In this document: piece by piece, positions 43,375 to 51,564 of the stretch | Numbering within the stretch: position 1 is the first letter of the stretch | Layout: each line of letters begins with the position of its first letter | Assembly (NCBI RefSeq): GCF_011395035.1 | Contig: NZ_CP024768.1 | Span: 282,586 to 346,585, forward strand | DNA length: 64,000 nucleotides | Source of the DNA: Pantoea cypripedii | GTDB lineage: Bacteria; Pseudomonadota; Gammaproteobacteria; Enterobacterales; Enterobacteriaceae | Direction of reading: 5' to 3' | Notes under the pieces: generated by a model | Seen by the model: only the letters and a program-made list of their open reading frames with translations | Databases searched by the model: none | What the model was told of the DNA's origin: nothing | Position numbers and translations under genes: made by a program

Positions 43375-44724
43375 ATGTCTGGCGATTCTCGCCCGGCCAG
43401 TGGAAAACTGGACGCCTGGTTCAAGATTTCAGCACGCGGTAGTAGCGTGCGTCAGGAAGTGCTGGCAGGGTTAACCACCTTCCTGGCGATGGTTTATTCC
43501 GTCATTGTGGTACCGGGCATGCTCGGCAAAGCGGGTTTTTCTCCGACGGCGGTCTTTGTCGCGACCTGCCTGGTGGCAAGCTTCGGTTCCCTCCTGATGG
43601 GGCTGTGGGCAAACCTGCCGATGGCGATCGGTTGTGCCATCTCGCTGACCGCGTTCACCGCCTTTAGCCTGGTGCTGGGGCAGCATATCAGTGTGCCGAT
43701 TGCCCTCGGGGCGGTATTCCTGATGGGACTGCTGTTTACCGTAATCTCCGCTACCGGCATTCGTGCCTGGATTCTGCGCAACCTGCCAATGGGCGTAGCG
43801 CATGGTACGGGGATCGGTATCGGCCTGTTCCTGCTGCTGATTGCTGCCGATAGCATTGGCCTGGTAGTGAAAAATCCGGCAGCCGGTTTGCCAGTGGAAC
43901 TGGGGCACTTTGCCTCCTTCCCGGTAATCATGGCGCTGGTCGGGCTGGCGGCTATTTTCGGTCTGGAAAAACGTCGCGTGCCAGGCGGCATCCTGCTGAC
44001 CATTGTCGGAATTTCTATCGTCGGGCTGATTTTCGATCCGGCGGTGAAATATCAGGGGCTGTTTGCCATGCCGAGCCTGAAAGATGCCAGTGGTCAGTCG
44101 CTGGTGTTCAGCCTTGATATCATGGGCGCGCTGCAACCGGCCGTGTTGCCGACGGTGCTGGCCCTGGTGATGACCGCAGTCTTTGATGCCACCGGCACCA
44201 TTCGTGCAGTAGCCGGTCAGGCCAATCTGCTGGATAAAGACGGGCAGATCATTAATGGCGGCCGCGCGCTGACCACCGACTCCGTCAGCAGCCTGTTTGC
44301 TGGCCTGGTGGGGGCCTCCCCGGCAGCGGTGTATATCGAATCGGCGGCTGGTACGGCGGCGGGCGGTAAAACCGGTCTGACGGCGATTGTGGTTGGCCTG
44401 CTGTTCCTGGTGATTCTGTTTATGTCACCGCTGGCGTATCTGGTCCCGGCTTACGCCACCGCGCCTGCGCTGATGTACGTCGGTTTGCTGATGCTGAGCA
44501 ACGTGGCAAAAATCGATTTCAACGATTTTGTCGATGCCATGTCCGGTCTGCTGACGGCGGTGTTTATCGTGCTGACCTGCAACATTGTTACCGGCATCAT
44601 GCTCGGCTTTGCGGCCCTGGTGATTGGTCGCCTGTTTGCCGGTGAATGGCGTAAGCTGAATTTCGGCACCGTGGTGATTGCTGTGGCGCTGGTGGCTTTC
44701 TACGCCGGTGGCTGGGCCATCTGA
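43375..44724 (+). CDS. ghxP: Guanine/hypoxanthine permease
   Basis: Inner-membrane NCS2 (AzgA subgroup) proton symporter for guanine and hypoxanthine. It has 449 residues, exactly the E. coli GhxP (YjcD) length. Landmarks are VRQEVLAGLTTFLAMVYSVI, LPMAIGCAISLTAFTAF, PMGVAHGTGIGIGLFLLLIA, ALVMTAVFDATGTIRAVAGQ and SSLFAGLVGASPAAVYIESA. ATG start after CAGAGGATTAATT. It keeps its order between soxR and yjcE and is preceded by a PurR-like box. Confidence 0.92.
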   Translation: MSGDSRPASGKLDAWFKISARGSSVRQEVLAGLTTFLAMVYSVIVVPGMLGKAGFSPTAVFVATCLVASFGSLLMGLWANLPMAIGCAISLTAFTAFSLVLGQHISVPIALGAVFLMGLLFTVISATGIRAWILRNLPMGVAHGTGIGIGLFLLLIAADSIGLVVKNPAAGLPVELGHFASFPVIMALVGLAAIFGLEKRRVPGGILLTIVGISIVGLIFDPAVKYQGLFAMPSLKDASGQSLVFSLDIMGALQPAVLPTVLALVMTAVFDATGTIRAVAGQANLLDKDGQIINGGRALTTDSVSSLFAGLVGASPAAVYIESAAGTAAGGKTGLTAIVVGLLFLVILFMSPLAYLVPAYATAPALMYVGLLMLSNVAKIDFNDFVDAMSGLLTAVFIVLTCNIVTGIMLGFAALVIGRLFAGEWRKLNFGTVVIAVALVAFYAGGWAI

Positions 44725-44863
44725 TCTGAAAATCTCCTGAAGTCCGAATTATTATCTTTCCTTGCGCTGCCGCACGACGGGTTTCCCTGTCGTGCGGCAT
44801 TTTGTTTTACACTTTCCAGCGCAACAACATCGCTTTAACGATTACGATTCGCCTAAGGAAAGC

Positions 44864-46513
44864 ATGGAAATCTTCTTTACTATTCTCATCATGACGCTGG
44901 TGGTGTCCCTCTCCGGCGTCGCGGCCCGTATTTTGCCGTTTCAAATCCCGCTGCCGCTGGTGCAGATTGCCGCTGGTGCGATGCTCGCCTGGCCCACCTT
45001 TGGTCTGCATGTCGATTTTGATCCTGAACTGTTTCTGGTGCTGTTCATTCCGCCCTTACTGTTCGCCGACGGCTGGAAAACGCCGATTAACGAATTCCTG
45101 CATCACGGGCGCGAAATCATCGGCCTGGCACTGGTGCTGGTGCTGATCACCGTGGTGGGGATCGGTTACCTGATTTACTGGCTGGTGCCGGGCATCCCGC
45201 TGATCCCGGCCTTCGCCCTGGCGGCAGTACTGTCACCCACCGATGCGGTGGCGCTCTCTGGTATCGTCGGTGAAGGGCGTATCCCGAAGAAAATTATGTC
45301 GATTGTGCAGGGCGAAGCCCTGATGAACGATGCATCCGGCCTGGTGTCACTTAAATTTGCCGTCGCCGTGGCGATGGGCACCATGGTGTTCAGCTGGGGC
45401 GGCGCCAGCGTTGAGTTTCTCAAAGTGGCGGTGGGCGGCCTGGTGGCCGGTGTGGCGGTCTGCTGGCTGTACGGTCGCTCGTTGCGCCTGCTGAGCCGCT
45501 GGAGCGGGGATGATCCGGCGACGCAAACCGTGTTGCTGCTGCTGCTGCCGTTTGCCTCGTATCTGATTGCGGAACATCTTGGGGTGTCGGGCATCCTCGC
45601 GGCAGTGGCGGCGGGTATGACCATCACCCGTTCCGGTATTATCCGCCAGGCACCGCTGGCGATGCGTCTGCGCGCGAACAGCGTCTGGCAGATGCTGGAA
45701 TTCGTGTTTAACGGCATGGTGTTCCTGATGCTGGGTCTGCAACTGCCGGACATCCTCGAAACTTCAGTGGCGCAAGCCAATGCCGATCCCAATGTTGAAC
45801 TGTGGATGCTGTTTACCGATATCATGCTGGTGTATGGCGCGCTGATGGTGGTGCGTTTTGGCTGGCTGTGGTTGATGAAACGCGGCAGTCAGCGTTTCCT
45901 GAAGAAAAAGCCGCTGGAGTTCGCCAGCTACTCGCTGCGTGAGCTGCTGATTGCTTCTTTCGCTGGGGTACGCGGTGCGATCACCCTCGCCGGTGTGCTG
46001 TCAATTCCGCTGTTCCTCACTAACGGTGATGTCTTCCCGGCGCGTTACGAGCTGGTGTTTATCGCCACGGGCGTGATCCTGTTCTCGTTGCTGGTCGGCG
46101 TAGTGGTGCTGCCGCTCCTGCTGCGTGGGATTGAGGGCACCGACAAAGCGGGGCATCGTCGCGAGGTGCAAAGCGCGCGTGCCGCGATGGCGACAGTGGC
46201 GATTGATAGCCTGCATAAGATGGAAGAACGTCTGGAAAAAGACACCCAGGAAAACATCGATCCGGAACTGCTGAAAGAAGTCAGCCTGCGGGTGATTGGC
46301 AACCTGCGTCGTCGCGTCGTGGGTAAAGATGAGCTGGAACAGGCACTGTTTGCCGAAAACCTTGAACGCCGCTTCCGTCTCACGGCGATCAGGGCGGAAC
46401 GCGCTGAGGTTTACCATCTGCGCGCCACCCAGCAAATCTCCAATGAAACCATGCAGAAACTGCTGCGCGATCTCGACCTGCTGGAAGCCCTGCTGATCGA
46501 GAAAGAGGAGTAA
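44864..46513 (+). CDS. yjcE: Na+/H+ antiporter YjcE (CPA1 family)
   Basis: Inner-membrane cation/proton antiporter. It has 549 residues from the ATG at 44864, the E. coli YjcE length, and this start follows CTAAGGAAAGC; the longer frame from 44762 is rejected. The NhaP/CPA1 core is visible: FIPPLLFADGWKTPINEF, LAAVLSPTDAVALSGIVGEG, VQGEALMNDASGLVSLKFAV, SGILAAVAAGMTITRSGI and SFAGVRGAITLAGVLSIPLF. A long cytoplasmic helical tail follows residue 430. Ion specificity is unproven. Confidence 0.9.
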   Translation: MEIFFTILIMTLVVSLSGVAARILPFQIPLPLVQIAAGAMLAWPTFGLHVDFDPELFLVLFIPPLLFADGWKTPINEFLHHGREIIGLALVLVLITVVGIGYLIYWLVPGIPLIPAFALAAVLSPTDAVALSGIVGEGRIPKKIMSIVQGEALMNDASGLVSLKFAVAVAMGTMVFSWGGASVEFLKVAVGGLVAGVAVCWLYGRSLRLLSRWSGDDPATQTVLLLLLPFASYLIAEHLGVSGILAAVAAGMTITRSGIIRQAPLAMRLRANSVWQMLEFVFNGMVFLMLGLQLPDILETSVAQANADPNVELWMLFTDIMLVYGALMVVRFGWLWLMKRGSQRFLKKKPLEFASYSLRELLIASFAGVRGAITLAGVLSIPLFLTNGDVFPARYELVFIATGVILFSLLVGVVVLPLLLRGIEGTDKAGHRREVQSARAAMATVAIDSLHKMEERLEKDTQENIDPELLKEVSLRVIGNLRRRVVGKDELEQALFAENLERRFRLTAIRAERAEVYHLRATQQISNETMQKLLRDLDLLEALLIEKEE

Positions 46514-46528
46514 CGGATGGGCCGCGCA

Positions 46529-47431
46529 TCACACTGAGATGCGCGGCGCATTATCCGGCCAGTGCTCACGGCAGCAGGCAATCCACGCCTGGGCACTGCG
46601 CGACAAATAACTGCCTTCCCGCCAGATCAATCCCAGACTCCACTTCAGCTCCGATTCCAGCGGCAGCCACAGCAGCGATTGCTTATCCAGCCGCTGACAA
46701 ATCGGTTCCGGCAGAATCGCCAGCCCCATCTCTGCCTGCACCATCGCCGCCAGAAAATCCCACTGACCGCTGCGCACCGCGATATTCGCGGTTAAGCCAA
46801 GGCGATGGAACGCCTTCATCAGCTGCCGGTTCAGGGAAAATTCTTCGTTGAAAATCAGCAGCGGATGCTCCGCCAGCTCGCCTAAGCCAAGGTGAGTACG
46901 ATTGAGCCAGGGTGCGGTGCGGGGGAGCAGCACACAGAGGGGATGATGCATCAGCTCCAGCGTATTGAGCGGGAGATCGGGGTCAACCGGCAGCGCGGTC
47001 AGCGCGATATCGAGACTGCCATCCAGCACCGCCTGCTGCACAGTCAGACCACCAAATTCAGCGATCTTCAGCTCAACACCCGGATAGCGGCGGCGAAACG
47101 CCGAGATGGAACCGGCAATCTGCATCCCGACCATCGGCGGAATACCGAGGCGCAGCTCACCGGTTTTCAACTGGTTGATGTCACCAATCTCGGCTTCCAG
47201 CTGATGAAATTCCTGCAAAATTGCCAGTCCACGCTGATACACCGCCTGGCCGCTATCGGTAAGGTGCAGCTTACGCCCGTCACGCAGCAGCAGCGTACAG
47301 CCCAGCTCCTCTTCCAGCTGGCGCAGCATTTTGCTGATAGTGGGCTGAGTGACATAGAGTTTCTGCGCGGCGCGGGTAAAACTTTGCTGGCGCACCACTT
47401 CGGTAAAGTAGCGCAGAGCGCGGACGTCCAT
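46529..47431 (-). CDS. LysR-family regulator, probable control of lrgAB
   Basis: LysR-type transcription factor. It has 300 residues: an N-terminal helix-turn-helix (ALRYFTEVVRQQSFTRAAQK, LYVTQPTISKMLRQLEEELG) and a periplasmic-binding-like effector domain from about residue 90 (GELRLGIPPMVG). It is divergent from the LrgA/LrgB genes with 106 bp between, the same pairing as CidR-type regulators with cidAB in other bacteria. A T-N11-A palindrome lies in the gap. The start is ATG; the effector is unknown. Confidence 0.88.
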   Translation of the reverse strand: MDVRALRYFTEVVRQQSFTRAAQKLYVTQPTISKMLRQLEEELGCTLLLRDGRKLHLTDSGQAVYQRGLAILQEFHQLEAEIGDINQLKTGELRLGIPPMVGMQIAGSISAFRRRYPGVELKIAEFGGLTVQQAVLDGSLDIALTALPVDPDLPLNTLELMHHPLCVLLPRTAPWLNRTHLGLGELAEHPLLIFNEEFSLNRQLMKAFHRLGLTANIAVRSGQWDFLAAMVQAEMGLAILPEPICQRLDKQSLLWLPLESELKWSLGLIWREGSYLSRSAQAWIACCREHWPDNAPRISV

Positions 47432-47455
47432 AAAGTATTCCTTATTGGCATAGAT

Positions 47456-47472
47456 TGAATAATATTAATTCA
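47456..47472. promoter_or_regulatory. LysR-type T-N11-A palindrome
   Basis: TGAATAATATTAATTCA has arms TGAAT and ATTCA in an AT-rich palindrome of the kind bound by LysR proteins. It lies 24 bp from the regulator start and 66 bp before lrgA. Confidence 0.55.
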
Positions 47473-47537
47473 TTTTTTTCACACTCTGCCTGCGTTTTAT
47501 ACTGAACACCTGATTTATTTACCGGGGAGAAGGGAAA

Positions 47538-47963
47538 ATGGCGTTCGCATTGAGTCCGCGCAGAACGGACATCCTGCAGCGTGTTTTCGTCCCGTTACAG
47601 CTGGTGCTGTATGTGGGATTGTTTATGGCCAGCGACAAACTGGTGGGCTGGCTGCATTTGCCGCTACCCGCCAACGTTGTCGGCATGGTTTTGTTGTTGG
47701 TGTTAATCATGACGCATGTGATTCCGCTGCGTTGGGTCAAAGCCGGGGCGAACTGGTTGCTGGCCGAGATGCTGCTGTTCTTTGTTCCGGCGGTGGTGGC
47801 GGTGGTGAACTACAGCGATCTGCTGCGTAGCGAAGGCTGGCGCATCTGTGTGGTGATTGCGCTTAGTACCCTGCTGGTACTGGCTGCCACCTCGCTGGTG
47901 GTTGACAGGGTTTACCGTTTTGAAATGGCGCGCGCCGCGCGTAAGCAGGCACGTCATGAATGA
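47538..47963 (+). CDS. CidA/LrgA-family membrane protein
   Basis: Small holin-like membrane protein. It has 141 residues with four hydrophobic spans and the LrgA-type stretches LVLYVGLFMASDKLVGWLHL, PLPANVVGMVLLLVLIMTHV and NWLLAEMLLFFVPAVVAVVN. ATG start after GGGGAGAAGGGAAA. Its stop overlaps the start of the LrgB gene by 8 bp. The pair is related to the E. coli YohJ/YohK type; proposed roles are murein hydrolase control or pyruvate/overflow transport. Confidence 0.88.
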   Translation: MAFALSPRRTDILQRVFVPLQLVLYVGLFMASDKLVGWLHLPLPANVVGMVLLLVLIMTHVIPLRWVKAGANWLLAEMLLFFVPAVVAVVNYSDLLRSEGWRICVVIALSTLLVLAATSLVVDRVYRFEMARAARKQARHE

Positions 47964-48651
47964 CCTGATTATCAGCCTGATATGTCTGGTGCTGACGTTG
48001 CTGGTGTATTACCTCAACAAACGGCTTTATCGTCGCTGGCGTACCTTGTTGTTGATGCCGCTGGTGATGACGCCGCTGGTGTTAGTGGTGCTGCTGCTGG
48101 TAACCCATGTGAGCTGGAAAGACTATATCGCCGAAAGCCACTGGTTGCTGTGGCTGCTCGGCCCGGCCACCCTGGCCTTTGCGGTACCGGTGTATGAAAA
48201 CCAGGAAATTATTAAACGCCACTGGTTATCGCTCAGTCTTGGCGTGGCGACGGCGACGCTGGTTTCCGTTTGTAGCTCAGTATGGCTGGCACGGCTGCTG
48301 ACCTTGCCGGAATCCATCCAGCGCAGCCTGGCGGTGCGCTCCATCACCACGCCATTCGCGCTGGCAGCGGCTAAACCGATTGGCGGTCAACCGGATCTGG
48401 TGGCGCTGTTTGTGGTGATCACCGGGGTGTTTGGCATGGCGGTCGGGGATTTTCTGTTCCTGCGGATCGCGATTAAGCAGGGGGTGGCGAAAGGCGCGGG
48501 CTTTGGTGCCGCATCGCACGGTGCCGGTACGGCGCGTGCTTACCAGATTGGCCAGCAGGAAGGCGTGGTTTCCAGCCTGGTGATGATGCTTTCCGGCGTG
48601 GTAACGGTGATCCTCGCACCGCTGCTGGGCCACCTGATGTGGCAGGCATAA
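47956..48651 (+). CDS. CidB/LrgB-family membrane protein
   Basis: Partner membrane protein of the LrgA-type gene. It has 231 residues from the ATG at 47956 and about seven hydrophobic spans. LrgB landmarks are PATLAFAVPVYENQEIIKRH, RSLAVRSITTPFALAAAKPI, VVITGVFGMAVGDFLFLRIA and GFGAASHGAGTARAYQIGQQ with GVVSSLVMMLSGV. The upstream part of the frame overlaps lrgA and is not used. A terminator follows 10 bp after the stop. Confidence 0.9.
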   Translation: MNDLIISLICLVLTLLVYYLNKRLYRRWRTLLLMPLVMTPLVLVVLLLVTHVSWKDYIAESHWLLWLLGPATLAFAVPVYENQEIIKRHWLSLSLGVATATLVSVCSSVWLARLLTLPESIQRSLAVRSITTPFALAAAKPIGGQPDLVALFVVITGVFGMAVGDFLFLRIAIKQGVAKGAGFGAASHGAGTARAYQIGQQEGVVSSLVMMLSGVVTVILAPLLGHLMWQA

Positions 48652-48662
48652 TCTCTGCACTT

Positions 48663-48684
48663 AACGGCCCGTAAGGGCCGTTTT
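48663..48684 (+). terminator. Terminator of the lrgAB-type operon
   Basis: AACGGCCC, loop gtaa, GGGCCGTT followed by TT, 12 bp after the stop. Confidence 0.8.
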
Positions 48685-48796
48685 GCTCTATCTGGTAATT
48701 CCTGTTTACGTAAAGCTTGCCAAATAAAGTTGTTTCCTGCCGCCTGGCTGTTTACCCTTTCCGCCGAATTGATTGTCCTTCATGGAGTGGAATTAC

Positions 48797-49342
48797 ATGT
48801 TAAAGCAACTTGTTACAGGAAGCGTACTGGGTCTGGCACTGCTGAGCAGCGGCGCGCAGGCAATTGAGGGCAGTGTTGACGTGGGTGAACACACCACCAA
48901 CCTCAACCTTGGCCTTGGTACGACCTCACCGGGCCTGTTCCTCAATGGCAACTGGCTGCGCAGCGATCACGACGGCAGCAGCTACGGCCTGGGGCTGGGT
49001 TATAACGTTGATTTCGGCGGTCTGCGTCTGGCACCGACCGCGAAAGCGCTGTTCACTCATCCGGAAGATGGTAAAGACGGCTTTACTGTGGCAGTGGGTG
49101 CGGGTGCGCAATACAATTTCAACCGTATGTGGGGCCTGTACGGTGGCTACTACTACGCGCCAGAAGCGTTCTCTGATCACCTCGACAGCTACAAGGAAAT
49201 GTCTGGCGGCCTGAGCTTCACCCCGATCTCGCTGCTGAACGTGCGTGTCGGTTATCAGTACATCGAGCTGAACAACAAAGGCAGCCGCAAAGACAACGTA
49301 CTGGCCGATGGCCCGTATGTGGGCGCATCACTGCGTTTCTGA
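48797..49342 (+). CDS. YfaZ-family outer-membrane protein
   Basis: Predicted small outer-membrane barrel of unknown function. It has 181 residues from the ATG at 48797: a signal peptide LKQLVTGSVLGLALLSSGAQA, then alternating beta strands (TNLNLGLGTTSPGLFLNGNW, SYGLGLGYNV, AVGAGAQYNFNRMWGLYGGY) and a terminal aromatic residue (GASLRF) typical of outer-membrane barrels. ATG start after TGGAGTGGAATTAC; the in-frame ATGs upstream are unlikely. It is convergent with actP, with REP repeats in between. Confidence 0.82.
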   Translation: MLKQLVTGSVLGLALLSSGAQAIEGSVDVGEHTTNLNLGLGTTSPGLFLNGNWLRSDHDGSSYGLGLGYNVDFGGLRLAPTAKALFTHPEDGKDGFTVAVGAGAQYNFNRMWGLYGGYYYAPEAFSDHLDSYKEMSGGLSFTPISLLNVRVGYQYIELNNKGSRKDNVLADGPYVGASLRF

Positions 49343-49356
49343 TGTGATCCCGTCAA

Positions 49357-49413
49357 GGTGCGCATGAATGCGCACCCTACGTGATTGTTGTAGGGTCGGC
49401 ATTCATGCCGACC
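49357..49413. repeat. Inverted pair of GTAGGG-type REP palindromes
   Basis: An inverted copy (49357-49380, ending CTAC) is followed by a direct copy (49390-49413, starting GTAGGG). Stems are GGTGCGCAT and GGTCGGCAT with their complements. They lie between convergent yfaZ and actP and reach within 4 bp of the actP stop. Confidence 0.75.
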
Positions 49414-49416
49414 TGG

Positions 49417-51066
49417 TCAGTGCGATTTCCCCTGCTGAATCCCCACTCCCGTCTGCGAACGAATAAACTGTCCACGGAAACGTCGCCGTTCAGCGGCTCC
49501 CTGCTCTGAACTGTCGGTGATGGAAAACAGCCAGGTGCCGATAAAGGCCGCCAGCATCGAGAACAACGCCGGATATTCATAGGGATAAATCGGTGTCGCA
49601 TGTCCCAGCACCTGTACCCAAATCGTCGGGCCGAGGATCATCAGCACCACCGCCGTCAGCAGGCCAAGCCAGCCACCAATCATCGCACCGCGCGTGGTCA
49701 GTTTTGACCAGTACATCGATAGCAGGATAATCGGGAAGTTACAGCTGGCCGCAATCGAGAACGCCAGGCCGACCATAAAGGCGATGTTTTGCTTCTCAAA
49801 CAAAATCCCCAGCGCAATCGCCACCACGCCCAGCACCAGCACGGTGATTTTCGATACGTGCAGCTCCTCACGCTCGGTGGCCTGACCCTTACGGATCACG
49901 CTGGCGTACAGGTCATGAGAAACCGCAGAGGCACCGGCCAGAGTCAGACCGGCCACCACCGCCAGAATGGTGGCGAAGGCCACGGCGGAGATAAAGCCGA
50001 GGAACAGGCTGCCGCCCACCGCATCCGCCAGATGTACCGCCGCCATATTGGTGCCGCCAATCAGCGCGCCGCTGGCATCTTTAAACGCCGGATTCGCCCC
50101 CACCAGCAGGATCGCACCGAAGCCGATAATAAAGGTGAGGAAGTAGAAATAGCCCATAAATCCGGTGGCCCAGAACACGCTTTTACGCGCTTCACGCGCA
50201 TCTGCCACGGTGAAGAAGCGCATCAGGATATGTGGCAAACCGGCGGTACCAAACATCAGCCCCAGCCCCAGCGACAGCGCGGAGATCGGATCTTTCACCA
50301 GCCCGCCAGGTTGCATAATCGCCGCGCCTTTCGGGTGCACCGCCATCGCTTCGGTAAACAAGGTATTGAAACTGAAGCCGGTGGCCTTCATCACCATAAG
50401 CGCCATAAAGCTGGCCCCGAACAGCAGCAGCACCGCTTTGATGATTTGCACCCAGGTGGTTGCCAGCATGCCGCCGAACAACACATACATCACCATCAGG
50501 ATCCCCACCAGCACCACCGCGATATGGTAGTTAAGGCCGAACAGCAGCTGAATCAGCTTTCCGGCTCCGACCATCTGCGCAATCAGATACAGCGCCACCA
50601 CCACCAGCGAGCCGCAGGCGGAGAGGGTACGAATCGGTTTTTGTGCCAGGCGATAAGAGGCGACGTCGGCAAAGGTAAAACGACCAAGGTTACGCAGGCG
50701 TTCGGCAATCAGAAACAGGATCATCGGCCAGCCGACCAGAAAGCCGAGTGAATAAATCAGGCCGTCATAACCCGAGGTATACACCAGCGCCGAAATACCA
50801 AGGAACGACGCGGCAGACATAAAATCACCCGCCATCGCCAGCCCATTTTGAAAGCCGGTAATGTTGCCGCCTGCGGTGTAATAATCACTGCGTGAACGGG
50901 TACGTTTTGAGGCCCAATAGGTGATGCCCAGCGTCGCGGCAACAAACACCACGAACATGATGATGGCTTCATAGTTGGTGGCCTGTTTTTGTACTTCACC
51001 GGTGATGGCATCGGCAAAGGCGCTGAGTGGTGCAGCGGCGAGGAACAGCGGGAGCAGGCGCTTCAT
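49417..51066 (-). CDS. actP: Acetate/glycolate:cation symporter ActP
   Basis: Inner-membrane sodium-solute symporter taking up acetate. It has 549 residues, as in E. coli, with an N-terminal signal-like segment (MKRLLPLFLAAAPLSAFA). Recognisable stretches are YYTAGGNITGFQNGLAMAGD, FMSAASFLGISALVYTSGYD, FGTAGLPHILMRFFTVADAR and FATILAVVAGLTLAGASAVS. The start overlaps the yjcH stop by 4 bp. It belongs to the acs-yjcH-actP operon. Confidence 0.95.
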   Translation of the reverse strand: MKRLLPLFLAAAPLSAFADAITGEVQKQATNYEAIIMFVVFVAATLGITYWASKRTRSRSDYYTAGGNITGFQNGLAMAGDFMSAASFLGISALVYTSGYDGLIYSLGFLVGWPMILFLIAERLRNLGRFTFADVASYRLAQKPIRTLSACGSLVVVALYLIAQMVGAGKLIQLLFGLNYHIAVVLVGILMVMYVLFGGMLATTWVQIIKAVLLLFGASFMALMVMKATGFSFNTLFTEAMAVHPKGAAIMQPGGLVKDPISALSLGLGLMFGTAGLPHILMRFFTVADAREARKSVFWATGFMGYFYFLTFIIGFGAILLVGANPAFKDASGALIGGTNMAAVHLADAVGGSLFLGFISAVAFATILAVVAGLTLAGASAVSHDLYASVIRKGQATEREELHVSKITVLVLGVVAIALGILFEKQNIAFMVGLAFSIAASCNFPIILLSMYWSKLTTRGAMIGGWLGLLTAVVLMILGPTIWVQVLGHATPIYPYEYPALFSMLAAFIGTWLFSITDSSEQGAAERRRFRGQFIRSQTGVGIQQGKSH

Positions 51067-51392
51067 TGTTTCACCTCGCGCAGGATCTGTTTGGTCAGAC
51101 GGTCAAATTCGCCGTTGGCGCGCCAGACATAGACGCCGGTCAGCACGAAGGAAATGATAATCAGGCCCACGCCGATGGGGATGCCCCGCGTCACATTGGT
51201 GCCGGGATGGAGCGGCGTGCCAAGCCAGGCGGGGGCAAAGGCGATCAGCAGGATAAAACCCACGTACAACACCAGCATGATCAGGCTCAGCAACAGCGCA
51301 AAGGCCTGGCGTTTACGCACCAGTTCCTGAAAGCGCGGATTGCTCTCGATTTGCTGCCACACAGCTTCCTGAGGGTTTACGGCTTCGTTCAT
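51063..51392 (-). CDS. yjcH: DUF485 membrane protein YjcH
   Basis: Small inner-membrane protein (DUF485) always found with acetate permeases; its role is not settled. It has 109 residues with two hydrophobic spans (FALLLSLIMLVLYVGFILLI and IPIGVGLIIISFVLTGVYVW) and the conserved FQELVRKRQA. ATG at 51392 chosen over an adjacent GTG; GGAG lies 9 bases before it. It lies between acs and actP, overlapping actP by 4 bp. Confidence 0.92.
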   Translation of the reverse strand: MNEAVNPQEAVWQQIESNPRFQELVRKRQAFALLLSLIMLVLYVGFILLIAFAPAWLGTPLHPGTNVTRGIPIGVGLIIISFVLTGVYVWRANGEFDRLTKQILREVKQ

Positions 51393-51564
51393 CACAGTTT
51401 CTCCAGAGGCAAGGCAGGCAGCAACCTCACCAAAGCGTGATGTTAACTGCCTGAATGTTCTAATTATTTAATAAATGCGATGTTGAAGAGTACGACGTAA
51501 GGTAAGGCTGGCGATGAGGAGCCTTGCTAAGCAGGCTGAACCTCACCGCCGGGGTTAAGCTCCA

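Noticed and set aside
49789..50751. 320-codon rightward reading frame
   Set aside because: Antisense to actP, with His/Gln-rich low-complexity translation; not a gene.
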